Shown: in pieces, positions 17,958 to 26,222 of the stretch
Layout of the letters: the number at the start of each line of letters is the position of its first letter
Numbering within the stretch: position 1 is the first letter of the stretch
Program-made: the position numbers and the translations under genes
Source: Paraflavitalea sp. CAU 1676
GTDB lineage: Bacteria > Bacteroidota > Bacteroidia > Chitinophagales > Chitinophagaceae
Length of the DNA: 64,000 nucleotides
Reading direction: 5' to 3'
Assembly (NCBI RefSeq): GCF_029223285.1
Contig: NZ_JARHUJ010000001.1
Coordinates: 434,001-498,000 of the forward strand
The notes under the pieces: generated by a model
Database searches by the model: none
The model's input: the letters and a program-made list of their open reading frames with translations, nothing else
What the model was told of the DNA's origin: nothing

Positions 17958-19009
17958 ACCCCAGGTGGCTGACCATATTATTGATCGTATTGCTGCTGGT
18001 AACCGTGGTGCTGGCGTCGGGTATTGGAGCTATGTCCATCGCCCCGTCGCAGGTGGTGGCCATACTCCTTGACCGCATAGGCATTCATTTGCCGGTGCCT
18101 TATGATGAAGGAGTAGCTAACGTGTTATTACAAATACGGTTACCCCGTGTGGTGATGGCGGTATTGATAGGTGCGGGCCTGGCTGTATCGGGCGCGGCCC
18201 TGCAGGGATTGTTCCGCAACCCGATGGCCGATCCCGGTTTGATCGGTATCTCCTGGGGGGCTTCGCTTTCGGCTGTGGTGGTGATTGTATTATTATCGGC
18301 CCAGCCATTTCTGAAGATCGATGCCGTTGTACCCCGGTATTATTTATTGAACGTGATGACCTTTGCCGGCGCCTGCCTTACTTCTATGCTGGTATTCCGC
18401 CTGTCGAAAGTTGGCGGCCGGTCGTCCATCATTACTTTATTGCTCGCAGGCCTCGCCATCGGCGCGTTGTGCCGTGCGCTCACCGACCTGGTTACTTATG
18501 TGGCCAACGATGAGGAATTACGCACGGCCACTTTTTGGACCATGGGCAGCCTCGGCGGCGCCAGCTGGACCAGCGTCATCGCCCTCTTGCCCTTTATTAT
18601 GATTCCCCTGGCGGTATTGCCGGTATTGGGTAAATCGCTGAATGTATACGCGCTGGGTGAAAGTGAAGCTGCTTATCTCGGCATCAACGTTAAAAGATTG
18701 AAGACAGCGGTCATCGTATTGGCCACCCTTTCGGTAGGTGCATCGGTGGCTGTGGCCGGTATCATTGGGTTTATCGGGCTCATTGTGCCGCATATGCTGC
18801 GCAGTGTGGCCGGGAGCGACCACCGCGTCTTGTTGCCCCATTGTGCCTTGCTGGGTGCGGCCATCCTCACGATGGCCGATGTGGTGAGCAGAACGCTCAT
18901 TGCTCCTGCCGAACTGCCGATTGGCATAGTAACGGCCATCCTGGGAACACCTGTATTTATAGCCTTGTTGTTGAAACAGAAAAAGCAATTGCGCCACATC
19001 ACCTCATGA
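17954..19009 (+). CDS. hmuU: Haem ABC transporter permease HmuU (FecCD family)
   Basis: A 351-residue, strongly hydrophobic protein with about ten membrane segments. FecCD hallmarks are present: LPRVVMAVLIGAGLAVSGAA, LQGLFRNPMADPGLIGIS and FIGLIVPHMLRSVAGSDHR. It forms the inner-membrane channel as a homodimer with HmuT outside and HmuV inside. The ATG overlaps the hmuT stop and its own TGA overlaps the hmuV ATG, so hmuT, hmuU and hmuV are tightly coupled. Confidence 0.95.
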   Translation: MNPRWLTILLIVLLLVTVVLASGIGAMSIAPSQVVAILLDRIGIHLPVPYDEGVANVLLQIRLPRVVMAVLIGAGLAVSGAALQGLFRNPMADPGLIGISWGASLSAVVVIVLLSAQPFLKIDAVVPRYYLLNVMTFAGACLTSMLVFRLSKVGGRSSIITLLLAGLAIGALCRALTDLVTYVANDEELRTATFWTMGSLGGASWTSVIALLPFIMIPLAVLPVLGKSLNVYALGESEAAYLGINVKRLKTAVIVLATLSVGASVAVAGIIGFIGLIVPHMLRSVAGSDHRVLLPHCALLGAAILTMADVVSRTLIAPAELPIGIVTAILGTPVFIALLLKQKKQLRHITS

Positions 19010-19827
19010 TCACCGCCCGCAACATATCATTTAAACTGGGGCAGAAGACCATTCTGAACAAGTTGGCCTTTTCATTGCAGCCCGGCGAGCTTTCTATCGT
19101 GCTGGGGCAAAATGGCGCCGGTAAATCGACCCTGCTCAAAATATTGTCGGGCGAGCAGAAGCCTACGGATGGAATGGTCTTATTGGGGCAGGATGATTTG
19201 CACAAACTATCGCCCGCTCAACTGGCGCACCAACGCGCGGTGTTGTCGCAGCAATATCCGGCTGCATTACCCTTTACGACAGAAGAGATTGTGATGATGG
19301 GCCGCTATCCGCATTTCGGCAGCAAGCCGGCAGCCTTCGATAAAGAAGTGGTGCACGAATGCATGGAAGAGATGCAGGTGCTGGCCCTGAGCCGTCGCTC
19401 GTACCAGACCCTTTCGGGGGGCGAGCAACAGCGGGTGCAGATGGCACGGGTATTGTCGCAATTGAAAGAGAAAGGAGACACTGCCTCCAGGAAGTTACTG
19501 CTGCTCGATGAACCTACAGCCAGTATGGATTGCCTGCACCAGCAATTGTGCCTGCGCAAAGCGAAGGAGCTGGCAGGAAGGGGATACAGCGTTTTGGTGA
19601 TCCTGCACGACCTTAACCTCGCCGCCCAGTTTGCCGATACCATCCTGCTGATGAAGCATGGAAGACTGGTAGCCCACGGTGGAGTTCGCGAAGTACTGCA
19701 GCCTGTCCTGATAGCCGAAGCCTATGATATGGAAGTTAACGTGCTCGAGTACGATGAATATGATTTCCCTATCCTCGTACCGGCAGCACACAAAAGCAAA
19801 CCCGTTTTAATAAGAGCTGAAAAATAA
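19006..19827 (+). CDS. hmuV: Haem ABC transporter ATPase HmuV
   Basis: Started at the ATG at 19006, which overlaps the hmuU stop by ATGA; longer frames upstream only run inside hmuU. The 273-residue product has Walker A GQNGAGKST, a Q-loop, the signature LSGGEQQRVQMARVL, Walker B LLLLDEPTASMD and the H-loop HDLNLAAQF. It powers haem import through HmuU. The length and the signature region fit the HmuV/FepC group. Confidence 0.95.
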   Translation: MITARNISFKLGQKTILNKLAFSLQPGELSIVLGQNGAGKSTLLKILSGEQKPTDGMVLLGQDDLHKLSPAQLAHQRAVLSQQYPAALPFTTEEIVMMGRYPHFGSKPAAFDKEVVHECMEEMQVLALSRRSYQTLSGGEQQRVQMARVLSQLKEKGDTASRKLLLLDEPTASMDCLHQQLCLRKAKELAGRGYSVLVILHDLNLAAQFADTILLMKHGRLVAHGGVREVLQPVLIAEAYDMEVNVLEYDEYDFPILVPAAHKSKPVLIRAEK

Positions 19828-19833
19828 TCTACT

Positions 19834-20868
19834 ATGAGCATAGCAATCAATCATATCCTGAAAGATAAATGGATCGCCTTCCGTCGCGAAAATCCGAGAG
19901 TGCGGATCCGGGACGCCGCAAAACAATTGAATACCACCGAAGCGGAGATATTGGCAGCATTTGCCGGTAGCAGCGTGATCAGGCTGAACGATCAGTTTGC
20001 CGAATTGTGGAAGCGCCTGCCGCAACTGGGTTATGTAATGGTGCTTACCCGCAATGAAAGTTGCGTACACGAGCGCAAAGGCGTGTTTGAAGAGGTGAGT
20101 ATCAATAACAAGCACGTGGGCGTGGTAGTCGGTAAAGATATCGATCTGCGCATGTTGTTCCATTGCTGGGCATTTGCTTTCGCAGTGTTCGACAACGAAG
20201 AGGCTGGTTTTAAGAAGTCGATCCAGGTATTCGATTTCCAGGGCACGGCTATCGTGAAGATCTACCTGCAGGCTGCCAGCGATGAAACGGCCTTCGATCA
20301 TATAGTACGCGATTTCCAGGAAGGGCTGCAGTCGACTGAGTTGGTGTTGAAGCCTGCACCGGCAGCTCCGGTATATGCCAATGAGGAGGCCGATAATCCC
20401 GCGTTCGTACAGGCGTGGAGTGAATTGAAAGATACGCACGACTTCTTCCCGCTGCTGCGCAAATACAATGTATCGCGTCATTATGCCTTGCAGGTGGCCG
20501 GTGAATTTGCGCGGAAGATCAGCAACGACAGCGTAAAGCAATTGCTGGAGCACGCAGCAGCGACGGAACTGGAGATCATGATCTTTGTTTCGAACCACGG
20601 CAATATCCAGATACATACGGGTCCGGTTAAAAAGATCGTGGAGATACCGAATTGGATCAATGTCATGGATCCCGACTTCAACCTGCACCTGCGGCTGGAC
20701 CATATCGCAGATGTATGGCTGGTGAAGAAGCCAACCACGGATGGGTTGGTGCATTCCATAGAAGTGTTCGATGCGGCCGGTGAGCTCATCGTACAGTTCT
20801 TCGGGAGGCGCAAGCCGGGCTCCCCTGAATTGCCGGGCTGGAGTTCATTCGCAAATGCCTTACAATAA
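19834..20868 (+). CDS. hmuS: HmuS/ChuS-family haem-degrading or haem-carrier protein
   Basis: A 344-residue protein built from two similar halves, as in HemS/ChuS/HmuS. The first half begins LKDKWIAFRRENPRVRIRDAA; the second begins near residue 190 (WSELKDTHDFFPLLRKYNVSR). H202 in DTHDFF sits where family members carry their haem-ligand histidine; that assignment is inference from the motif. These cytoplasmic proteins take haem from the ABC importer and open the ring or hand it on, freeing iron. The gene starts 6 bases after hmuV, so it belongs to the same operon. Confidence 0.92.
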   Translation: MSIAINHILKDKWIAFRRENPRVRIRDAAKQLNTTEAEILAAFAGSSVIRLNDQFAELWKRLPQLGYVMVLTRNESCVHERKGVFEEVSINNKHVGVVVGKDIDLRMLFHCWAFAFAVFDNEEAGFKKSIQVFDFQGTAIVKIYLQAASDETAFDHIVRDFQEGLQSTELVLKPAPAAPVYANEEADNPAFVQAWSELKDTHDFFPLLRKYNVSRHYALQVAGEFARKISNDSVKQLLEHAAATELEIMIFVSNHGNIQIHTGPVKKIVEIPNWINVMDPDFNLHLRLDHIADVWLVKKPTTDGLVHSIEVFDAAGELIVQFFGRRKPGSPELPGWSSFANALQ

Positions 20869-20892
20869 CCACAAAAACAAAATCCGAATATT

Positions 20893-21231
20893 ATGTGTCA
20901 GTACCAAACCTTGTTTTATGACGAAAAGGTCGGCTATGTGATACGGTGCATGCATTGTGAAAACTTCCAGATAGGATACGGCAATGTGCTCATCAACCTG
21001 CATACGCCCGACTTCCATGATTTTGTGGAGTGGATCCGGGATTGTCCCATCGATGATTACGGCGCTACCGATCCGGGTATCAAATCGATCATTATCCCCA
21101 CGCCTTGCGATGGATTGAAGTTGTACCTCAGTCAGCGGGAATTGCGCGATCTGCACCAGATGCTCGAATCGGCCGATAGTGAATGGCGCTCGCAGGAGAT
21201 GTTACAATTGTTTGCGAACAGGCCGGCGTAG
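20893..21231 (+). CDS. Small CxxC protein at the end of the haem operon (DUF6686-like)
   Basis: A 112-residue soluble protein starting 24 bases after hmuS and ahead of the operon terminator. It has cysteines at the start and a CMHC motif near residues 19-22, then a mixed alpha/beta body ending in a helical region. It looks like the DUF6686 group of Bacteroidota proteins, which has no known function; I am not certain of the family number. Its place in the operon suggests a role in haem handling or redox, but nothing in the sequence shows the reaction. Confidence 0.75.
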   Translation: MCQYQTLFYDEKVGYVIRCMHCENFQIGYGNVLINLHTPDFHDFVEWIRDCPIDDYGATDPGIKSIIIPTPCDGLKLYLSQRELRDLHQMLESADSEWRSQEMLQLFANRPA

Positions 21232-21339
21232 GTGCTTGATCCCCACGACTGGTCATTTGCGACGCACTTGAGCGTTAATGGGTATTCGATCGTTTCAATC
21301 AGGCCGGGAAAACCTTCCGCCCCAGCCATAAAATTCATT

Positions 21340-21367
21340 AAACAGGCCCCCAAAGGCCTGTTTTTTT
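21340..21367 (+). terminator. Terminator of the haem operon
   Basis: Stem AAACAGGCC with complement GGCCTGTTT (9 bp) and 6-nt loop, followed by a T-run. It lies about 110 bases after the last haem-operon gene. The rest of the gap to 21653 holds only the signals of the next gene. Confidence 0.85.
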
Positions 21368-21592
21368 GTCCCCTTACCCCTTCATTTATAGCATTTTTGT
21401 ACCTCAATTTGTATGCGTTTATATTTTCGGGCAACCCCGAAAATCGCTCCCCACAGAATTAACGTACATTCATAGTATTGATTACCAATTGTTCATTGCC
21501 CCCCGATAGCCACTCCATCCCCCCAAAAGGCAACGATAAATTGTTGAATTCGTAAAGGCCTGGTTAATAGTAGCTTTTGACTTAATATTTAT

Positions 21593-21600
21593 TATATTTG
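21593..21600 (+). promoter_or_regulatory. Putative -7 box for the CarH-like regulator gene
   Basis: TATATTTG matches TAnnTTTG. A TTTTG lies 13 bases upstream, closer than the usual -33 spacing. The start codon is about 54 bases downstream. Confidence 0.4.
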
Positions 21601-21607
21601 TTATTAA

Positions 21608-21636
21608 GTTTAAGATTAGGGTATCAAAGCTTAAAC
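21608..21636. promoter_or_regulatory. Inverted repeat in the leader of the CarH-like gene
   Basis: GTTTAAG (21608-21614) and CTTAAAC (21630-21636) are inverted copies just downstream of the -7 box. They share the core TTAAAC with the palindrome ahead of the ECF sigma gene, so both could be sites for the same MerR-type regulator. The region is AT-rich, so chance is possible. Confidence 0.35.
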
Positions 21637-21653
21637 ACTTTACCTGTAGTTAT

Positions 21654-22535
21654 ATGATAAATGCGTTTACCATCAAAGACCTGGAAAACCTGTCTGGCAT
21701 CAAGGCCCACACGATCAGGATTTGGGAACAACGGTATTCATTTCTCAAACCCCGTCGTACCCAAACCAATATCAGGTACTACAACAACGACGAGCTCAAG
21801 GCCATCCTCAACATCGCACTGCTCAACAAGTATGGCTACAAGATCTCGCACATCGACAAAATGAACGCCGATGAGGTGAAGCAAAAGATCGTTTCCCTCT
21901 CACACGTCGAAGCACAACAGGAACGGCTGGTCAATGAAATGCTCCAATGTATGGTCGACCTCAACATCGATAAGTTTGAGGATATACTGAATGACCATAT
22001 ACGGGCACGTGGCATCGACCGCGCCATCAGCTACCTCATCTTCCCCTTCCTCGATAAAATTGGTATCCTCTGGCTTACCAACCACATCAATCCGGCCCAG
22101 GAGCACCTTGTGTCCAACGTCATCCGCCAAAAGCTGATCGTGGGCATCGAAAGCACCATCACACACGTAGTACTTGATAAAACCGTTATCCTGTTTTTGC
22201 CCGAGGGGGAACACCACGAACTCGGTTTGCTCTACATGTACTATTTGCTAAAGAATCGTGGCGTGCAGGTCATATATCTTGGCGCTAATGTGCCAATCCG
22301 TGATCTTGAGTTCATCACCAATCTTAAGAAACCGAATTACCTGTACACCCATCTTACATCGACTGCCGGGAACAATAATGTAGAGAAATATTTCCATCAG
22401 ATACACCACAAACTGCCCCAGATGCCGGTCGTTATTTCCGGTCAGCTGGCGCCTACCAGGTTCAAAAAAATACCCCCGGGCGTGCACCTGAAAAAGTCAT
22501 TGATCGAAGTTCTTGAATACGTTTCGGCTTCCTGA
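21654..22535 (+). CDS. CarH/LitR-like MerR regulator with B12-binding domain
   Basis: A 293-residue protein. Residues 1-70 are a MerR DNA-binding domain (FTIKDLENLSGIKAHTIRIW, RYYNNDEL). Then come a four-helix cap and a Rossmann B12-binding domain. The cap carries the Wx9EH motif that contacts adenosylcobalamin in CarH: W140, E150, H151. The B12 domain has E186-x-H188-x-x-G191, where H188 would be the lower axial cobalt ligand, and YLGANVP. In known systems dark tetramers repress carotenoid genes and light breaks the Co-C bond. The residue after the Trp is Leu (L141), where Thermus CarH has the His that ligates cobalt after light, so the light state may differ. It reads toward the ECF sigma and crt genes. 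Confidence 0.92.
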   Translation: MINAFTIKDLENLSGIKAHTIRIWEQRYSFLKPRRTQTNIRYYNNDELKAILNIALLNKYGYKISHIDKMNADEVKQKIVSLSHVEAQQERLVNEMLQCMVDLNIDKFEDILNDHIRARGIDRAISYLIFPFLDKIGILWLTNHINPAQEHLVSNVIRQKLIVGIESTITHVVLDKTVILFLPEGEHHELGLLYMYYLLKNRGVQVIYLGANVPIRDLEFITNLKKPNYLYTHLTSTAGNNNVEKYFHQIHHKLPQMPVVISGQLAPTRFKKIPPGVHLKKSLIEVLEYVSAS

Positions 22536-22631
22536 GTACCCGCAGCGGGCTGAATGCGACTGTTGTAACTGCTTGTTTTACTTGCCATTAGAGATTTAAC
22601 ATATCCTAATCAACAATGATACCGTCCTGAA

Positions 22632-22647
22632 TTAAACAATTGTTTAA
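22632..22647. promoter_or_regulatory. Perfect 16-bp palindrome, candidate operator
   Basis: TTAAACAATTGTTTAA is a perfect palindrome lying 41 bases ahead of the ECF sigma start codon and overlapping its -7 box. This is the expected place for a repressor of MerR type. Binding by the CarH-like protein encoded just upstream is inference. Confidence 0.5.
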
Positions 22648-22652
22648 ATTTG
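22645..22652 (+). promoter_or_regulatory. Putative -7 box for the ECF sigma gene
   Basis: TAAATTTG matches TAnnTTTG, about 36 bases before the ATG, and overlaps the right end of the palindrome. No clear -33 TTTG was seen. Confidence 0.4.
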
Positions 22653-22688
22653 GGGTGGAATTAATTTAAGAAAGTAAATTAAGAAGCC

Positions 22689-23189
22689 ATGTCGACGATA
22701 GAATTTAATCAAATGCTGGTGAACAATGCAGAGTTTTTGAAACCCTTCGCTATTACGCTTACCCGTGATACAGAAGCCGCGAAAGATTTGTTCCAGGAAA
22801 CACTATTCAGGGCGTTAGCCAATAAGGATAAGTACAATGTTGGTACCAACATCAAAGCGTGGTTGTATACCATCATGCGTAATATCTTTATCAACAATTA
22901 TCGCAGAAAAGCGAAACAGAATACGATATTCGACAGTACGCCCAACGATTTCCTGCTGAACCACAACCAGGCTGTAACAGCCAACGAAGCGGAAAGCAAC
23001 CTCCGGTTAAAAGACATTCAGCATGCTATTCACAACCTGCCCGAAATATTCAGGAATCCATTCCTGCTGTACTTCGACGGGTTCAAATACCATGAAATCG
23101 CTGAAATGCTCGACGAGCCGCTGGGTACCATTAAAAGCCGCATACACTTTGCGCGCAAGTTGTTGAAAACACAAATGCATCGGTTCTAA
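22689..23189 (+). CDS. ECF-type RNA polymerase sigma factor of the carotenoid locus
   Basis: A 166-residue sigma-70 family protein with region 2 (AAKDLFQETLFRALAN, WLYTIMRNIFINNYRRK) and region 4 (FDGFKYHEIAEMLDEPLGTIKSRIHFARKLL). There is no anti-sigma gene next to it; the CarH-like regulator is in front and crtI behind. This order matches light-controlled carotenoid loci in which a B12 repressor controls a sigma factor that in turn drives crt genes. A strong hairpin separates it from crtI, so crtI probably has its own promoter, perhaps one read by this sigma factor. Confidence 0.92.
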   Translation: MSTIEFNQMLVNNAEFLKPFAITLTRDTEAAKDLFQETLFRALANKDKYNVGTNIKAWLYTIMRNIFINNYRRKAKQNTIFDSTPNDFLLNHNQAVTANEAESNLRLKDIQHAIHNLPEIFRNPFLLYFDGFKYHEIAEMLDEPLGTIKSRIHFARKLLKTQMHRF

Positions 23190-23211
23190 TAGCAACCCGA
23201 ATTGTTTAAAA

Positions 23212-23246
23212 GGGTGGGCATCCTAAAAGGATGACCCACCCTTTTT
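23212..23246 (+). terminator. Terminator between the ECF sigma gene and crtI
   Basis: Stem GGGTGGG plus ATCCT against AGGAT plus CCCACCC with a one-base bulge and 3-nt loop, then five T. It ends only 15 bases before the GTG of crtI. It would cut read-through from the sigma gene into the crt genes. Confidence 0.8.
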
Positions 23247-23261
23247 GCTTAATTTAAGGGC

Positions 23262-24737
23262 GTGGTAAAAAAAGTGATCGTCATCGGCAGTGGATTTGCC
23301 GGCCTCTCGGCAGCCTCTTTCATGGCCAAAGCAGGGTGGCAGGTGACAGTACTTGAAAAACAAAGTGGCCCCGGCGGCCGCGCGCGCCAGTTACAACAAG
23401 CGGGCTTCACTTTCGATATGGGGCCCAGCTGGTACTGGATGCCCGATGTATTTGAGCGCTACTTTGCCAGCTTCGGAAAAGAAGTAAAACAATACTATCA
23501 ACTGCAACGCCTCGATCCTTCTTACCGTATTTACTGGGAGCAATCCTTTACAGACTTACCCGCCAGCCTCTACGAATTCAAAAAACTGATCGACACCTGG
23601 GAGCCCGGCGCCGCAGCGAAGCTCGATCGCTTTTTGAAAGAAGCCGCTTATAAATACAAAACCGGCATGCAGAAGCTGGTCTATAAACCGGGCCAATCAG
23701 TCACGGAATTTCTCGATGCCGATGTGCTGAAAGGCTTGTTCCGCCTCGACCTGTTTACCTCCATCAAAACACATATCCATAAATATTTCCAACATCCGCA
23801 AATACGACAGATGCTGGAGTTCCCCATCTTATTCCTCGGCGCCCTGCCCGAAAACACACCGGCCTTGTACAGCCTGATGAATTATGCCGATATCGTGGGC
23901 GGCACCTGGTATCCGCAGGGAGGCATGTACAGCATCGTACACGGTATGCATCACCTGGCCTTGAGCCTCGGTGTTGAGTTCCATTTCAACGAAAATGTAA
24001 CGCACATTGAAGTAGAAGCAGGCGCTGCAAAAAAGGTGCGCACGCAGCAACACACCTACGAAGCCGACGTGGTGATCGGTAGTGCCGATTATCACTTCAT
24101 CGAAAGCAGTCTGCTCCAACCGGAGTACCGGACCTATACACCCGAATACTGGGAGCAGCGACTGCTGGCCCCTTCTTCGTTGCTGTATTATGTGGGGCTT
24201 AACAAGCGGCTGGAAAAGATCCGGCATCATATGTTGTTCTTCGATGCCCCTTTCGATCAGCACGCCCAACAGATCTATCTCCGTAAACAATGGCCCGATC
24301 ATCCGTTGTTCTATGTATGTGCGCCTTCCGTCACCGACGACACCGTAGCTCCGCCCGGTTGCGAGAACTTATTCTTCCTCATACCCGTAGCCGCCGGGCT
24401 CACCGGCGATGATGAAGCATTGCGCAATCGCTATTTCGATGCGATCATCCGTAGATTTGAAGAGAGAATAGGGCAGTCCATTGCCGGCAATATCGTGTTC
24501 AGGCAATCTTTTGGTAACAGCAACTTCGTAGATGAATACAATTCGTTTAAGGGGAATGCCTACGGTCTGGCCAATACCCTGCGGCAAACAGCCCTGTTGA
24601 AACCCTCCTGCAGGAGCCGCAAAGTGCCCAACCTGTTTTATGCCGGTCAGCTTACCGTACCGGGACCCGGCGTGCCACCCTCCCTCATCAGCGGCGAAGT
24701 GGTGGCCAAAGAAGTGTTGAAGTATTATTCCCGTTAA
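23262..24737 (+). CDS. crtI: Phytoene desaturase
   Basis: A 491-residue protein; GTG start chosen because the dinucleotide-binding motif follows at once (VIVIGSGFAGLSAASFMAKAGW). FAD contacts near the start (GPGGRARQ, FDMGPSWYWMPDVF) and the C-terminal NLFYAGQLTVPGPGVPPSLISG are CrtI hallmarks. It removes hydrogens from phytoene in steps to form lycopene at the membrane. It is first of five genes (crtI, crtB, idi, crtZ, crtY) on the plus strand. The number of desaturation steps cannot be told from sequence, but the lycopene cyclase downstream fits lycopene as product. Confidence 0.96.
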   Translation: MVKKVIVIGSGFAGLSAASFMAKAGWQVTVLEKQSGPGGRARQLQQAGFTFDMGPSWYWMPDVFERYFASFGKEVKQYYQLQRLDPSYRIYWEQSFTDLPASLYEFKKLIDTWEPGAAAKLDRFLKEAAYKYKTGMQKLVYKPGQSVTEFLDADVLKGLFRLDLFTSIKTHIHKYFQHPQIRQMLEFPILFLGALPENTPALYSLMNYADIVGGTWYPQGGMYSIVHGMHHLALSLGVEFHFNENVTHIEVEAGAAKKVRTQQHTYEADVVIGSADYHFIESSLLQPEYRTYTPEYWEQRLLAPSSLLYYVGLNKRLEKIRHHMLFFDAPFDQHAQQIYLRKQWPDHPLFYVCAPSVTDDTVAPPGCENLFFLIPVAAGLTGDDEALRNRYFDAIIRRFEERIGQSIAGNIVFRQSFGNSNFVDEYNSFKGNAYGLANTLRQTALLKPSCRSRKVPNLFYAGQLTVPGPGVPPSLISGEVVAKEVLKYYSR

Positions 24738-24792
24738 ATAGAGAAATTCGCAACACAACCCATTGAAGGCCTAAAGATTGTAAATTGTAATA

Positions 24793-25629
24793 ATGATGCG
24801 TTTATTTCATGAGGTTAGTCAGCAGTGCAGCCGCATCACGGCCGCTTCCTACAGCACATCGTTCTATTCGGCGATCAGGCTGTTGCATGCCGACCTGCGG
24901 CCACCCATCTGCAATATCTACGGCTTCGTACGATTTGCCGATGAGATTGTCGACACCTTCCTGGAGTACGATCAAAAAGACCTGCTGGCGCGGTTCAAGG
25001 ACGAAACAGCCCGCGCTATCCGGGAGCAGATCAGTCTTAACCCCATACTGCACAGCTTTCAGCAAACCGTGCACCGGTACCGCATCCCTCCCGACCTCAT
25101 CGAGGCATTTTTCAATAGCATGGAAACCGACTTGCAGCAGCAGCAACACGACTGCCGGAGCTACGAAAATTATATTTATGGCAGTGCCGAAGTGGTTGGA
25201 TTGATGTGTTTGTGCGTTTTCTGTGAGGGCGACCTCCGGAAATACCAAAACCTCGAGCTTCCGGCCCGCTCGCTGGGCGCCGCCTTTCAGAAAGTGAATT
25301 TCCTGCGCGATCTCAATACAGATTATACACAGTTAAACCGTCGCTATTTTCCGGGCGTGGATTTTGGTAACTTTACCCCGGGAATGAAACGGGACATCGA
25401 GGAAGACATAGCCCGGGATTTTCAGCAGGCCTATAAAGGCATACTCCGCCTGCCCATCAAAGCAAGGTTTGGCGTGTACGTAGCCTATAAGTACTATTAC
25501 TCCCTGTTCAGGAAAATAAAGAAAGTACAACCTGCCCAGATCCTGGCGCAACGCATCCGGATACCGAATTACCGGAAAGCACTGATTCTCGTACGCGCCG
25601 GCGTAAAAAATCAATTGAAGTTGATCTAA
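24793..25629 (+). CDS. crtB: Phytoene synthase
   Basis: A 278-residue squalene/phytoene synthase family protein. The first Asp-rich site is FVRFADEIVDTF near residues 44-55 and the second is FLRDLNTDYTQLNRRYFP near residues 170-185. It joins two geranylgeranyl diphosphate molecules into phytoene. No GGPP synthase gene is in the window, so that substrate must come from elsewhere. A second ATG codon follows the first directly, so the start is uncertain by one residue. Confidence 0.94.
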   Translation: MMRLFHEVSQQCSRITAASYSTSFYSAIRLLHADLRPPICNIYGFVRFADEIVDTFLEYDQKDLLARFKDETARAIREQISLNPILHSFQQTVHRYRIPPDLIEAFFNSMETDLQQQQHDCRSYENYIYGSAEVVGLMCLCVFCEGDLRKYQNLELPARSLGAAFQKVNFLRDLNTDYTQLNRRYFPGVDFGNFTPGMKRDIEEDIARDFQQAYKGILRLPIKARFGVYVAYKYYYSLFRKIKKVQPAQILAQRIRIPNYRKALILVRAGVKNQLKLI

Positions 25630-25671
25630 CCTTCCTCGTTCACCGTAAATCTTCCCCAAAGAAAATAGCGT

Positions 25672-26211
25672 ATGGATAAGAAGCTCCAGGTCATATTGGT
25701 CAACGAAAGCGACGAAGAAATTGGTGTGATGGAAAAGATCGAGGCTCACCGGAGAGCCGTTCTGCACCGCGCATTCAGTGTGTTTATTTTCAATATGCGC
25801 GGCGAAATGCTGCTGCAGCAGCGGGCCTTTACCAAATACCATAGCGGAGGCCTGTGGACCAATGCCTGCTGCGGACACCCTTCGCCGGGCGAAGAGACCG
25901 GTGTGGCGGCCCATCGCCGCCTCGAAGAAGAAATGGGCTTTAAGACCGAGCTGGACGAGATCTTCGATTTCACCTACCGGCATTCCTTCGATAATGGCCT
26001 CACCGAATACGAATTGGATCACGTATTCATTGGCTATTGGAATGCACCCGTATTCCCCACCCGAGAAGAAGTGAACGATTATTGCTACCTCACGCTCAAC
26101 GAGATTAAATCATCCATGGATGCCTACCCCGAGCAATACACCATCTGGTTTCGCATCGTATTTCCCAGGGTAGCAAGCTGGGCCCGTAAAAACATGTCTA
26201 TCGTACAATAA
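25672..26211 (+). CDS. idi: Isopentenyl-diphosphate delta-isomerase, type 1
   Basis: A 179-residue Nudix-fold protein. The active-site Cys region (TNACCGHPSPGE) and the Nudix-like helix AHRRLEEEMGF are present, as is the ELDHVFIG segment that holds the second conserved Glu region. It interconverts IPP and DMAPP and so raises the precursor supply for carotenoids. It lies 42 bases after crtB and 11 bases before crtZ. Confidence 0.95.
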   Translation: MDKKLQVILVNESDEEIGVMEKIEAHRRAVLHRAFSVFIFNMRGEMLLQQRAFTKYHSGGLWTNACCGHPSPGEETGVAAHRRLEEEMGFKTELDEIFDFTYRHSFDNGLTEYELDHVFIGYWNAPVFPTREEVNDYCYLTLNEIKSSMDAYPEQYTIWFRIVFPRVASWARKNMSIVQ

Positions 26212-26222
26212 GTAAGAACTGT

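Noticed and set aside
19807-20754. 315-codon minus-strand frame over hmuS
   Set aside because: Shadow; hmuS is well supported by sequence and operon context.
21232-21653. Cobalamin riboswitch ahead of the B12-dependent regulator
   Set aside because: No B12-box-like sequence or large paired structure could be seen; only the terminator and promoter signals are present.
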